Assembly: GCA_023384415.1 (NCBI GenBank)
Contig: JAHDWJ010000038.1
Coordinates: 1 to 43,000, forward strand
Length of the DNA: 43,000 nt
Direction of reading: 5' to 3'
Origin: Anaerolineae bacterium
GTDB lineage: Bacteria; Chloroflexota; Anaerolineae; Promineifilales; Promineifilaceae
Positions 15,273 to 24,287 of this stretch are shown here, one piece after another (the stretch's first letter is position 1; each line of letters opens with the position of its first letter). Position numbers and translations under genes: made by a program. The notes beneath the pieces were generated by a model that saw only the letters and a list, made by a program, of their open reading frames with translations, was not told the origin of the DNA and made no database searches.

Positions 15273-15869
15273 TTAACCCGTCCGCAAGCGGCGGGCCACA
15301 CCAATTAATAAGACCAGACCGGCCGCCAGACCAATGAGACTCCATAAAGGTAATCCCGTTTCCGGTAAGGTGCCACCGCTTCCAGGGCCGCCCCCGCTTA
15401 CAGGGACTGGTGTTGGCGTGGCCCCCCCACCCCCAAAGATCGGTGTACCGAAGATGCTGCCGGGCGTAACCGTAGGGCCTGTGGCTACTTCGGTGCCGTC
15501 ATCAGGATTAATAACAGGTGTTTCCGTGGCCGTAGGCTGGGGGGTGAAGGTAGCTGTAGGGGTGGGCGTATTGGTTGATGTTGGCGGCGGAGTAGGGGTG
15601 TTGGTGGGCGCGGCCGCCGTCAAGGTTCTGGCTTGTAAAGTTTCCGCCACAAACGCATTCTGGGTCAAAATTGCATCATTGGTGGCCACAACGGCAACCC
15701 TGGTAGCCTCAAAAGCCGGGTCCGTGTCGTCACCACCGGTACGAGATAGCAACAAAGCAGCTATACACACCAGAGATAAAAGAAAGATCGCGCCTAAAAC
15801 CCCTACAATCACCAAAAAAGGCCCCCCAGCGCTACTTTCCTGTCCTTCATCCAGGTATTCTTCTGACAT
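15273..15869 (-). CDS. Thr-Pro-rich surface protein with LPETG sorting signal
   Basis: 198 residues. A membrane helix lies at about 17-41 (GPFLVIVGVLGAIFLLSLVCIAALLL). It is followed by a low-complexity linker of TPTPT words (about 88-125). A C-terminal LPETG, hydrophobic helix and basic tail (RRLRTG) have the layout of a sortase sorting signal. AAGGAG upstream of ATG 15869 is a good ribosome binding site. TP-rich linkers are common in Chloroflexota surface proteins. Having both an N-terminal anchor and an LPETG end is unusual. It is the last gene before a strong terminator; no sortase is in the window. Confidence 0.8.
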   Translation of the reverse strand: MSEEYLDEGQESSAGGPFLVIVGVLGAIFLLSLVCIAALLLSRTGGDDTDPAFEATRVAVVATNDAILTQNAFVAETLQARTLTAAAPTNTPTPPPTSTNTPTPTATFTPQPTATETPVINPDDGTEVATGPTVTPGSIFGTPIFGGGGATPTPVPVSGGGPGSGGTLPETGLPLWSLIGLAAGLVLLIGVARRLRTG

Positions 15870-15970
15870 AACAAATCTCCTTCAAAAATAGGACTGCGCT
15901 TATAGCCAAACCACAAGCCCACATTTAGCCTTGTCCCGCAAAATCCCCAACCCCCCACAAAAAGGCCCTA

Positions 15971-17038
15971 TCAAGCCAGTAAATCCAGGTTCGCATAGGG
16001 TACATAAACGACCTGCCCATCTTGTAAAGTTACATCCACTCCAGACATACGCAAGCCAATGGCACTGCTCTTGGTCCGCTGATACAACCGACTGACCTTA
16101 CCCACTTGTCCTGTAAAGGGGGACCGAGCAATGCGGACAGTATGGCCGATTTCTAATTTCACTCCTGGTAAGGCAAGAGGTGTCGGATTACTGTCAGAGG
16201 GTAGGGGTATAATGATTTCTGGGCGCTCGCCATCACGGACATTGCTGCTGGCAAACAGGGAAGCATCCCGTCCCTCTAATTCTTGCAGCAATCTAAAGAT
16301 CGGCTTGGCCATGCCAGTTGTGCCAATAGCGTCAGTGACGATGATGGGAAAGGTATACCCAGCCGCGGCCGCACACAGAGCCGCCGGCATACTCCCCACA
16401 ATTAATCCTTTAACACTATTCTGCTCCAAAGTATCTAACATGACTGCCTCAGCAACGTATCCAGCAAATATGATTGAGGCATGGGCCTCTTTATCAATAG
16501 CCGCGGCCGTTAAGGCACTCTCACCATCCGCTGAGCCTTGTTTTAATTTGCCTATATTTTCCTTGCCCGACCCCCAAATGGCCTGAACCAACGCCCCATA
16601 CGCTTCCACCACAACCCCACGGTGGGGGATCAAATTATGGATATATCCATGCATCATTGCCCTTATTTCAATGGGTTGCGGCGATGGCTGTACAACCAAT
16701 CGGCCATTGTAAATGTGATACAGGATTCCTTCTGTGGGCGATTTATACACCTTCGCTCGACCCAACCGTGTCGGTTTGCGTAAGATTGGTGTTCCTTTAG
16801 CCAGTGTTTGTCCTTCTTCAATCAACAAATAACGGACAACCTCATCTGGGGGAACCGCCAACAGCTTGCTGGCATTAATGATGACAAATTGGGGCTGTTC
16901 TCTGGTGCGGGCAACGATTTGGATAGGTGAAACCTGCTGCCCCAGCCGCATGGTCACTTCACCAGGGGAAGGCAAGAGACGCTCACGTTTGATGGCTGTG
17001 AACGGGTTGACGTGGGTGATGCTGGGAAAAATATCCAT
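15971..17038 (-). CDS. Conserved hypothetical protein beside the GlmL/MutL-like gene
   Basis: 355 residues, soluble, not recognised. The middle part has glycine-rich beta-alpha patterns (SVKGLIVGSMPAALCAAAAGYTFPIIVTDAIGTTGM). The C-terminal 60 residues (GHTVRIARSPFTGQVGKVSRLY...VVYVPYANLDLL) resemble a small KOW/SH3-like beta barrel. The N-terminal region (LLIEEGQTLAKGTPILRK) recalls a lipoyl-type barrel. It starts 33 bp after the GlmL-like gene. A fragment of the CAGT-type repeat lies in that gap (17037-17060). Confidence 0.7.
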   Translation of the reverse strand: MDIFPSITHVNPFTAIKRERLLPSPGEVTMRLGQQVSPIQIVARTREQPQFVIINASKLLAVPPDEVVRYLLIEEGQTLAKGTPILRKPTRLGRAKVYKSPTEGILYHIYNGRLVVQPSPQPIEIRAMMHGYIHNLIPHRGVVVEAYGALVQAIWGSGKENIGKLKQGSADGESALTAAAIDKEAHASIIFAGYVAEAVMLDTLEQNSVKGLIVGSMPAALCAAAAGYTFPIIVTDAIGTTGMAKPIFRLLQELEGRDASLFASSNVRDGERPEIIIPLPSDSNPTPLALPGVKLEIGHTVRIARSPFTGQVGKVSRLYQRTKSSAIGLRMSGVDVTLQDGQVVYVPYANLDLLA

Positions 17039-17071
17039 AGTCAGTAGGCAATAAATGGTGAACGGTTATGA

Positions 17072-18805
17072 TTAGCCGCCAATATCCCAGAGCCATTGGC
17101 GCATCATATTGCGCCGCGCGGCCGCATCCTTGGGCAAGTTTTGGGGGCGGCCGCGAGCATCAATAACCACACCAACCGCCCCGCCATAAACAGTAATTGT
17201 CTTCCCCTTGCCAGGGCCAAACCCTATATCAAAGCGGCGGCTTGGCTGTAAAGACAGTTCCGCCTTTTCGCCCGCACCCAGAGGCAATGTTTCTATTGTG
17301 CCCGCTTCCACTTCCAGGTCTAGCTTACCTACCCGTTCGGAGCGCATCTGCACGGTAATGGCAACCTGACCCGATTGAGCGCGGCCGCTCAAAGCAATGA
17401 CCCAGCCCAAATCCAATAATGCCCCCCCTTCTAAGGTTTGCACAACCGCCACCGGCTCGATATGAGCCAGTACCCCTAAAGCAGATAAAACATTATACCG
17501 GTCAGTGGCCACCGCAAAAATCCCCTTGGGTTGCAGGATGTCTAGCAGCATTAAAATGGTTTGTCCGGGACGTGAGGCCTGAGTCAGGGTACTTCCTCTG
17601 GCAATAAGCAGCCCAAACGAAGGAACCGAAGAGGCAGCCCCACCATACCAACTTGCGGCCGCTGATTGTACTGTTTTCTGGCCGATCACCCGGGCTAACG
17701 CCTGTTCCAGGTATAATTCTGCCTCACTCATAGGGACGGTATGCGGCCGCAAGGATTTATGCCATAAAAAATCAAGCACCGCATTCTCATCCATCTCTAC
17801 CGTAAGCCACTGCTGGATTTCGCGCAAGTAAGGGGCTAAATGTTGCACTGAACGCCCCATCCCCCAATTGTTATCCATATAAATGCGGGTATGGTCTTGA
17901 TCAGCCAACGCGACCGTTACCGTTTCGCTGCCAATATCCAGAGTCAAAACTCGCTTTTGGTATAACTGGGCAAAATAACTCACCATTTGCCCCACGGCCT
18001 GGGGTGTGGGTACAGGTTCAAACTGCCCCCACGCCTCCAATGAACCAAGACCGGGCAAGACAGCCATTTTTAACTCGCCATACAGCTTATTTAACAACAA
18101 AGCGGCGTCACCGGTTTGCTCCACCTCAAGTGAGGGGCGAAGGTTATCCACTATGTAGGTATTGCTGCCTAACAAGGTTGAGACCTGTTCACGTAAAGCG
18201 CTATTCCCGGCATAAACCACAGCCGGTTTACGTTCCCCCTGGATCAAATTAAGACTCAGAGCCACGGTTTTGACCAATGTAAGCAGCCGCTCCGTCTTAC
18301 CGCCATCAGTGCCCCCGGTAATAAAAATAACGTCTGGCTGCTGTTTGAGCAGGGCTTCGACTTGCTCCTGCTCATTACGATCATCTGCCAGGCTAATGCT
18401 GTCCACGATGTTGGTATATACCTGGCTCATAACATGGCGGGCGCTGGCTAAACTCACATCATCTAGCAGCCCGACGAGGAAAACATTAAGGGGCGCGGCC
18501 GCACTCACGGTCATGGCAAAATAATCTACGCCTACCCCTTCATCATTGGCTGGGGTGATGAGTTCCCCATTGTTCATCAGGAGCTGTCGTCCGGTCGCGG
18601 CCGCGATCTGGTTAATCCCCATCTGTACCCCTCGCAAGGTATCCTTCCAGGGGGTTGTCGCCGTAGTGGGGGCCGCAGCGCGGGCCAACAGCCGGTAAAC
18701 CCCATCGGCCACATCAAAAAGAGCCACACTGCTGGTAGCATGACCTATCTCCGCAATGAGGCAAGAAGGGGTCTTTTTATTATCGCGTTCGTCGTCGTCA
18801 TGCAT
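17072..18805 (-). CDS. GlmL/MutL-like actin-fold (ASKHA) protein
   Basis: About 577 residues. It shows two phosphate-loop type motifs of the actin/Hsp70/sugar kinase superfamily: CLIAEIGHATSSVALFDV near the N-terminus and VLTLDIGSETVTVALAD near the middle. The block DVIFITGGTDGGKTERLL fits the MutL/GlmL family, best known as a partner or reactivator of B12-dependent glutamate mutase. No mutase or B12 gene is nearby, so the role here is probably different. ATG 18805 is chosen because the upstream in-frame stretch overlaps another gene and looks like shadow sequence. Its neighbours are membrane proteins, suggesting an ATP-driven membrane complex (inference). Confidence 0.75.
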   Translation of the reverse strand: MHDDDERDNKKTPSCLIAEIGHATSSVALFDVADGVYRLLARAAAPTTATTPWKDTLRGVQMGINQIAAATGRQLLMNNGELITPANDEGVGVDYFAMTVSAAAPLNVFLVGLLDDVSLASARHVMSQVYTNIVDSISLADDRNEQEQVEALLKQQPDVIFITGGTDGGKTERLLTLVKTVALSLNLIQGERKPAVVYAGNSALREQVSTLLGSNTYIVDNLRPSLEVEQTGDAALLLNKLYGELKMAVLPGLGSLEAWGQFEPVPTPQAVGQMVSYFAQLYQKRVLTLDIGSETVTVALADQDHTRIYMDNNWGMGRSVQHLAPYLREIQQWLTVEMDENAVLDFLWHKSLRPHTVPMSEAELYLEQALARVIGQKTVQSAAASWYGGAASSVPSFGLLIARGSTLTQASRPGQTILMLLDILQPKGIFAVATDRYNVLSALGVLAHIEPVAVVQTLEGGALLDLGWVIALSGRAQSGQVAITVQMRSERVGKLDLEVEAGTIETLPLGAGEKAELSLQPSRRFDIGFGPGKGKTITVYGGAVGVVIDARGRPQNLPKDAAARRNMMRQWLWDIGG

Positions 18806-18834
18806 GGAGCGAAGTCCAATTTTACCTGGCTGCC

Positions 18835-19449
18835 TCACGGCATCAGGGTTAAAAACTGCCCTAACTGGTAACTCAACAACGCCAGGCTGCTGCTTACGGC
18901 CCCCGCAAATAAAGCGGCAAAGGTAACAGTCAGCACCAACTGACCAATGCCCCAGATAGTGCGCTGCCAGATGGGTGGAGACTGTGCATGGCGCCCAGTC
19001 CACTGGAACATAAACAAAGTACAAATGGTAAACAGGGCCGTCAGCACGGCCCCAATGGCCCCCAGGGCAGACGGTTGCGTCGCGGCCGCGATTTGCGGCC
19101 ATAAGGTACCCGTAATCGTGCCCACCAGAGCCACCGATGCCCCTATTCCGACCAAAACAGCCAGGGTGCTATTGCCTATCCAGGCCAGCCGGGGCACCGC
19201 CTTAAACAAGAGTAAAAAAGCCAGAAGCAGCGGCACAAGCCACAACAAAGCCGTCGGATCGGCTGGGTTATCTAACAGTTGAGCTATTACCGGCCATAAT
19301 ACCTGGCGTATGACCACAAGGGTAGTGAAACCAGCGGTAACACCCACCAGCAGATGAACGGCCAGCCGGTACAGCGGGTTATCTCCGAGCAGGTAGCTGT
19401 AAACCAGCAGGGTAATGAGTAGGCCAATAATGATACCGGTTGCGTCCAT
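18835..19449 (-). CDS. Multi-pass membrane protein, unknown
   Basis: 204 residues with about six hydrophobic segments (for example IIIGLLITLLVYSYLLG at the N-terminus and LLWLVPLLLAFLLLF near 66-80). No conserved family motif was recognised. It starts 2 bp after the stop of the zinc-ribbon/DWL gene and ends 29 bp before the GlmL-like gene. Translation is probably coupled to the upstream gene, as no Shine-Dalgarno is seen. Confidence 0.75.
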   Translation of the reverse strand: MDATGIIIGLLITLLVYSYLLGDNPLYRLAVHLLVGVTAGFTTLVVIRQVLWPVIAQLLDNPADPTALLWLVPLLLAFLLLFKAVPRLAWIGNSTLAVLVGIGASVALVGTITGTLWPQIAAATQPSALGAIGAVLTALFTICTLFMFQWTGRHAQSPPIWQRTIWGIGQLVLTVTFAALFAGAVSSSLALLSYQLGQFLTLMP

Positions 19450-19451
19450 GA

Positions 19452-22400
19452 TTAAGATTGGGAACGGGTGAGCGTGTAATAAGCTGCCCCGATAATGAAC
19501 AAAAGAACAATGAGAAGTTGGGCCACCGTTTGCCCTTGCAGTTGCTCTGTGACCGGACCACTGCGCCCACTGACAGCCTGCTCATAAGCGGCCGCGGCGG
19601 GCAATCCGGCCAATAACCCATTCATTTGTCCACTGAGCAGATATGGTTGGGCCAGAGGAGCCAATCCCTGGGTAGTACCCATAACCAGGGGGATATTCGT
19701 TTGACTGCCCACCTGCTCCAGCCAACCAATAAGGCTGTCTCGTTCGGCAGTCAAGACCACAATGAGACCTACATCTTGGGCTGAAACCCCACCAGGTAAG
19801 GCCGCTGAAGCCGGGCAGGCGGCCGCGCCATTAAGGCAGCCAGCCAATGTCCGCAAGCCGATAGTTTCCCCAGGAATTAACTGGGTGTTAGCTAATGGAA
19901 TACCCAAAGATTGGGCCTGGCCGATACCAGCGGCATATTGACTGACAGCAACCACCTGCTTACCACTGGCCTGTAGCTGCTGGATGATCAGCCGGGCCTG
20001 GGGGTCTAACTCTCCAGACAGGGCCGGAGTATATTCAAAAGCGATGATAGCGGTAGTGCCCTCGACAGCTAACAGGGTTTGCTGGGTTTCGGTGACGCCA
20101 GGCAAAGGTGCAGGTAAGAGCAGCGGCACCGTGACATCAAACCTGGGCAAAATTAGTCCTAATAACACCGCTAACAACAATAAAAGCGCCAGGCTTAACC
20201 GGGTGATAAAGGAGATGGATCGAACCGTCGGGCCAACCTGAGTGACAGCTTTAGGTTCGGCATGGATGAGTTGGTGGAGCAAGGCGGCTTGTTGTTGATG
20301 CTCTTTACTGATCGTATAGGGGGCCGCGGCCGCAACGTTAATCTTTGGTTTGGCAATCACCGGCTCAATCGGAATCACCTTTCGCATCCCCATTAGCGGC
20401 CCACTCATCTCTTCCATTCCCTGATCCGCTTCAGCCTCTTGGCCACTTAATTCACGGGGGCGCATCTCCTGAATCCACTCTGGTATCTCTCCCCGCTCTA
20501 ACAGCAAGGCATCCTCAGTCGTGGGTAAATCACCTAAAATATCTCCCCATTCGCTGCCCAAATCCCCCCCCACCAATTCGGAGCCACGCACCGAAAGGGC
20601 AGCTTCTAAAGCCGAATCAAAATCCTCATCGCCTGGGGGGGCTAACCATTCAGGTAAATCATCTTGGGGCAAGGGCAAATCAGGCAAGAGGGTGGATGGG
20701 CCAGTTGTCGAGACCACATTCCCTTCTTGCAGGCTCTGTTGCAGCCAATCGGGGAGTTCAGCCCGGGCCAATTCAACCGGCTCATTCGCCGAAGTTGTGG
20801 TTGGAGTAACAGGAGGCCGGGCAGCCGCCGTATCTGAAGGAAAGGGGTAATCATCTTCAACCTGATCCCACCGTGTGGGCGCGGCCGCAGGCTCATCAGC
20901 CGGTTCAAGCACCCCAGACATCCAATCTGGTACGCCTGTATCACCTGGCGGAGGTTCCGGTTGAGGCGCGTCTGGCGGGGAAGTAAAGTAAGAGGTATGC
21001 GGGGTACGCAGTTCAGCCAGCCAATCAGGAAATTCCGCTGGTATTACCTCATCCGCCTCGCTTGACGGTGTGGACTCATCAAACAAGGCGTCCCACCCAG
21101 TCTCGCCCAAAGAAGGAGAGCTGTCGCCTAACCAATCTGGCATATCATCTTCCACCAGATGAGTGGCAGCCACAGCCTCGGCATCATCCTCGCCTTGATC
21201 AGCTTCCAGCTCGTGCAGCCAGCCAGTTAGATCAAATGTTTCTTGACTGTCCGCTTGATGGGTTTTATCCGGCTCTTCGTGGACGAAGGCGGTATCTATT
21301 TCATCAGCGGTTACCGTTTCATCGGCTTTACTCTCATCTGGCCAGGCAGACAACCAATCAGAGACAATGCTCCCAACTTCTTCTTCGGCTTCGTCGCTCA
21401 GCCAATCGGACACAACAGCTTCGGCCGCTTCGTTGGTTCCATCAGCCAACCAATCAGAAACAATAGCTTCACTGTCTTCCACAGCTTCATCAGCCAACCA
21501 ATCGGAAACGGTGGCTTCGGCCTCTTCATCCGTTTCACTAGCCAGCCAATCGGAAACGGTCGCCTGGGCCTCTTCGTCTGGTTCATCAGCCAGCCAATCA
21601 GAAATAGTGGCATCGGTCTCGGCTTCGGTATCGTCAGTCAGCCAGTCCGAGACAATCGTTTCGATAGCATCGGCTTCATCTGTTGGCAGCCAATCAGGTT
21701 GATCGGTCGCGGCCGCGCCTTCATCAGTAAACTCCGCCAACCAATCTGGTAATTCATCATCCGCAGTTTGACCCAACATTTGGGGGAACGGCTCTTCATC
21801 TCCCGCCCCTACAAAAGGGGTCATTTCATCCTCATAGCCATCATCGGGCAGGGAAAACAGTTCCGCCTCATTTAGCCGTTCTTCAGATTGGGCCGCCGGG
21901 CGTGGCTCAAGATCGGCTAACCAGGGGGGAACATCTGTTCCACCTTCCGGCTTCCAGGCCATCGCGGCCGCATCTTCTTCCGTAATCGTTAGATCAGAGA
22001 GCCAATCTGAAGACGCAGCCGCCATGGCTGAATCTGGTTCGGCCGGCTCATCCCACTGTGAAAGCCAATCAGCCTGGGATTCAGATTGTGGGTCACTTGG
22101 TTCGGAAAGCGAAAAATCGGCCAGCCAATCTTCGCTGCGGTTGGTAGCTGGGGCAGGGTCGGTGGCTGGCGCCAAATCAGGTAACTCAGTGAACCATTCA
22201 TCCTCAGGGGGTAAATCAGCTTTCGATTTAGGCAATTCATCAGACCAGGGGGCTGCATCCACCTTATCATCCACCAGGTCTTGAAAAATTTCTTCGTTGA
22301 GTTCAGGAGATTCCGTTGACCCTTCTTCCACAGCCGGGCGTTCTCGACCGGGCCATTTTGGCCGCTCTAAAAACCCATAATCAATCGTAAACCTATCAGG

Positions 22401-22811
22401 CTCCTGTTCTTCAGGCAGTTCCGTCAGTTCACTCAGCCAATCGGTGATACGAGTTTGCCGCTCTGGGCTTGGTTCTGCCCCCGGCCGTTCCCCAGTTTTA
22501 AGCCATTCAGGCAAATCATCTGGATTTAATTCACCCGTATCACCAGGGCGGCGGGAGGGCAATATAAATCCATGACGTGATGGCGGTTGAGCGACCGGTT
22601 CACCAGAGGGTTTTTCTGGGGTGGTTGGTTTGGCTGGTGTGCCCAGGCGATTACCACAGTTATCACAATAGAGCCGGTTTTGTGGATTAGACGTGCCACA
22701 ATTGCCACAAATCTGAGTCGTTTGCGGGGGAAGTTGGGTGCCACAGTTATTGCAAAATTTGCTGCCTGCGGCATTGATCGTGTTACAGTTGCGGCAAGTG
22801 ATTCCGTTCAT
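19452..22811 (-). CDS. Zinc-ribbon protein with DWL repeats and C-terminal membrane segment
   Basis: 1119 residues. Two zinc ribbons start it (CRNCNTINAAGSKFCNNC, CGNCGTSNPQNRLYCDNC). Residues about 95-850 are acidic and low in complexity but carry about 22 copies of a short motif of type (L/V/I)-(P/S)-(D/E)-W-L. Near the middle, six or seven motifs are spaced exactly 16 residues apart (VSDWLADEA...). A membrane helix at about 880-900 (SLALLLLLAVLLGLILP) precedes an outward domain, and a last helix sits at the C-terminus (AQLLIVLLFIIGAAYYTL). The motif is shared with the protein at 40887. Start ATG 22811 overlaps the upstream stop by 4 bp. Function unknown. Confidence 0.85.
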   Translation of the reverse strand: MNGITCRNCNTINAAGSKFCNNCGTQLPPQTTQICGNCGTSNPQNRLYCDNCGNRLGTPAKPTTPEKPSGEPVAQPPSRHGFILPSRRPGDTGELNPDDLPEWLKTGERPGAEPSPERQTRITDWLSELTELPEEQEPDRFTIDYGFLERPKWPGRERPAVEEGSTESPELNEEIFQDLVDDKVDAAPWSDELPKSKADLPPEDEWFTELPDLAPATDPAPATNRSEDWLADFSLSEPSDPQSESQADWLSQWDEPAEPDSAMAAASSDWLSDLTITEEDAAAMAWKPEGGTDVPPWLADLEPRPAAQSEERLNEAELFSLPDDGYEDEMTPFVGAGDEEPFPQMLGQTADDELPDWLAEFTDEGAAATDQPDWLPTDEADAIETIVSDWLTDDTEAETDATISDWLADEPDEEAQATVSDWLASETDEEAEATVSDWLADEAVEDSEAIVSDWLADGTNEAAEAVVSDWLSDEAEEEVGSIVSDWLSAWPDESKADETVTADEIDTAFVHEEPDKTHQADSQETFDLTGWLHELEADQGEDDAEAVAATHLVEDDMPDWLGDSSPSLGETGWDALFDESTPSSEADEVIPAEFPDWLAELRTPHTSYFTSPPDAPQPEPPPGDTGVPDWMSGVLEPADEPAAAPTRWDQVEDDYPFPSDTAAARPPVTPTTTSANEPVELARAELPDWLQQSLQEGNVVSTTGPSTLLPDLPLPQDDLPEWLAPPGDEDFDSALEAALSVRGSELVGGDLGSEWGDILGDLPTTEDALLLERGEIPEWIQEMRPRELSGQEAEADQGMEEMSGPLMGMRKVIPIEPVIAKPKINVAAAAPYTISKEHQQQAALLHQLIHAEPKAVTQVGPTVRSISFITRLSLALLLLLAVLLGLILPRFDVTVPLLLPAPLPGVTETQQTLLAVEGTTAIIAFEYTPALSGELDPQARLIIQQLQASGKQVVAVSQYAAGIGQAQSLGIPLANTQLIPGETIGLRTLAGCLNGAAACPASAALPGGVSAQDVGLIVVLTAERDSLIGWLEQVGSQTNIPLVMGTTQGLAPLAQPYLLSGQMNGLLAGLPAAAAYEQAVSGRSGPVTEQLQGQTVAQLLIVLLFIIGAAYYTLTRSQS
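21340..21660 (-). repeat. 48-bp tandem repeats encoding VSDWL units
   Basis: Copies of a 48-bp unit lie head to tail, for example starting at 21492, 21540 and 21588, each with the word GCCAATCGGAAAC or a close variant. They encode 16-residue units beginning (V/I)SDWL. The units have drifted at silent and non-silent sites, more than a recent slippage product would. Confidence 0.9.
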
Positions 22812-23401
22812 TTGCTATAGGGTCTCTCTGAGCCAGTCAGGAGACGCAAACTCAAAGTAATTGTGCCGAGAGCGATGCCGATCAGCAGCCCGCGTAGGCC
22901 GGCCGTAACAAACAGGGCTGAGATGAGGGCACGCAGCGGGTTAAATAAGTTTGCCCCCGCAGCAGGCAGAGGAATTAATAAAATAATGACAACAATGATA
23001 AAGAGACCCGCCCACCGGTCTCGCCGTTGTTGAAAGAGGCGGAAACCGGCAAAAAGGAGAAAGAATGCCAGAAGGGAGCTAAACGCCGTTTCCAGGGGCT
23101 GCTGTAAGTATTGGAAAAGCTGCTGGGCCGTGTTGCCATCTGTCAGGGCCAACATATCAGCTAATCCGATCAGGATAACGGCTAACATAGCCCCAATGAG
23201 CGTGAGGCTGTATGGGTTAGCCCGGATGGCCCGGCGGCTGTGAATGAGAAACAAATTCCCTAACCCTAGTAGTAAGGCGCAGGCAGCCAGAAAACCGGCC
23301 CAGCCCAGAATCAATTGGGCTAATCCAGGGATGAGGAGTAACCCGACCAGGGTCAACAAGCCGAAGACAAGGGCAAAAGCAGTGGGGAGGCTGTTTTTCA
23401 T
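22808..23401 (-). CDS. Multi-pass membrane protein, unknown
   Basis: 197 residues, about six membrane helices (FALVFGLLTLVGLLLIPGLAQLIL, LILGWAGFLAACALLLGLG, LTLIGAMLAVILIGLADML and others). No family recognised. Its TGA overlaps the ATG of the zinc-ribbon/DWL gene (ATGA), a strong sign of coupled translation. It contains no GCGGCCGC. Confidence 0.75.
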   Translation of the reverse strand: MKNSLPTAFALVFGLLTLVGLLLIPGLAQLILGWAGFLAACALLLGLGNLFLIHSRRAIRANPYSLTLIGAMLAVILIGLADMLALTDGNTAQQLFQYLQQPLETAFSSLLAFFLLFAGFRLFQQRRDRWAGLFIIVVIILLIPLPAAGANLFNPLRALISALFVTAGLRGLLIGIALGTITLSLRLLTGSERPYSK

Positions 23402-23522
23402 AGCCGCTTCATTTAAAGAGAGTAACTATTCACCGCAAAGAGACAAAGAACACAAAGAACTTGAATGATTTTTGGCGATCTTGGTGTCTTTGCGGTTCCA
23501 TTCTTGAGAGCCTGAACAGTTA
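23402..23522. repeat. Palindromic 'CCGCAAAGA' dispersed repeat between operon genes
   Basis: ACCGCAAAGAGACAAAG near 23432-23448 is answered by GTGTCTTTGCGGTT near 23484-23497 in inverted orientation. The words CAAAGAACACAAAGAAC lie between. This type of CGCAAAG element is a familiar small dispersed repeat in environmental bacterial genomes. It splits an otherwise tight operon. Confidence 0.7.
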
Positions 23523-24278
23523 CTAAAGAGATACCAAAAGGCCCATTAAGGTAGCCAACAAGATGGCTATGATGATAAGCAGGCGCAAAATGTCTTGAAG
23601 TTGTAGGCTGGCCAGTTGGGCCGGCTGACCATTGAGATAAGCCCCGGCAGCCAGATGTTCTTCGCCAATGATGAGGGCATGGGCACTGGGATAAGCCAGA
23701 GCCAGGGCGATGGGATCATCGGTGCTAATGATTTGCTCGGCCTGGGCACGGCTGCCGGCTTCAATGATGAGAGGAATTTCCTGGCCAAACTGGCCAATCA
23801 GGATATTGCTGCCCCAGGCTTGTTGGTTGACAACCTGGCTGGTGCCAGCGGCGTAGGTTATGGGATCGCTGCTGCTGGCCTGAAATTGGACCATGCCGGG
23901 TTGATATTCGGCGGGGCGATGGGCTTGATGGTAGACCTGGCGTAGTTGATCTTGCCCGGCTAGAAGCAAGGTACCATCGCCGGTAGTGACGGTAGGGGGC
24001 ATACCGTTAGCACAACTTCCTTCGGCCAGGTGGTTGAGTATGGTAAGAGCGGCGACGCTGGTGGGGTTGGCGCGGCCGCTCAGGCTGCCACGTCCCAGGC
24101 TGATGTGTATTGGTTGGCCGCTCTCTACGGCCTGGCCGACTTGTTTTTGCAGGGTAAGGTAGCCGGGATGCGGCCGCAACTTAACTGCGCCTCCTTTCTG
24201 GGTCCGGTACGTCAGGGCCATTAACCCGGCACCAGTCAGGATAATAAAAAAAAGGATGGCTAAGGTTGTCAGTTCCAT
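23523..24278 (-). CDS. Membrane-anchored conserved hypothetical (possibly DUF6754)
   Basis: 251 residues. A single helix at the N-terminus (LTTLAILFFIILTGAGLMALTY) and one at the C-terminus (LRLLIIIAILLATLMGLLVSL) bracket a soluble domain. The domain includes the block QPIHISLGRGSLSGRANPTSVAALTIL and the block EIPLIIEAGSRAQAEQIISTDDP. I think it matches the Chloroflexota family filed as DUF6754, but I am unsure of the number. ATG 24278 lies 9 bp after the small upstream gene, so the two are co-transcribed. Confidence 0.75.
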   Translation of the reverse strand: MELTTLAILFFIILTGAGLMALTYRTQKGGAVKLRPHPGYLTLQKQVGQAVESGQPIHISLGRGSLSGRANPTSVAALTILNHLAEGSCANGMPPTVTTGDGTLLLAGQDQLRQVYHQAHRPAEYQPGMVQFQASSSDPITYAAGTSQVVNQQAWGSNILIGQFGQEIPLIIEAGSRAQAEQIISTDDPIALALAYPSAHALIIGEEHLAAGAYLNGQPAQLASLQLQDILRLLIIIAILLATLMGLLVSL

Positions 24279-24287
24279 GATGATTCT

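Noticed and set aside
17072..18805. DNA mismatch repair MutL
   Set aside because: The name clash only: there is no GHKL ATPase motif; the motifs are of the actin/Hsp70 superfamily as in glutamate mutase GlmL.
18806..19102. 99-residue upstream extension of the GlmL-like protein
   Set aside because: It overlaps the membrane protein gene at 18835-19449 in another frame and is Cys/His/Tyr-rich shadow sequence.
21340..21660. Regular repeats every 48 bp that at first glance look like a CRISPR array
   Set aside because: The whole stretch is in frame within the 1119-residue protein and the 'spacers' are themselves similar; they encode VSDWL units. No cas genes are near.
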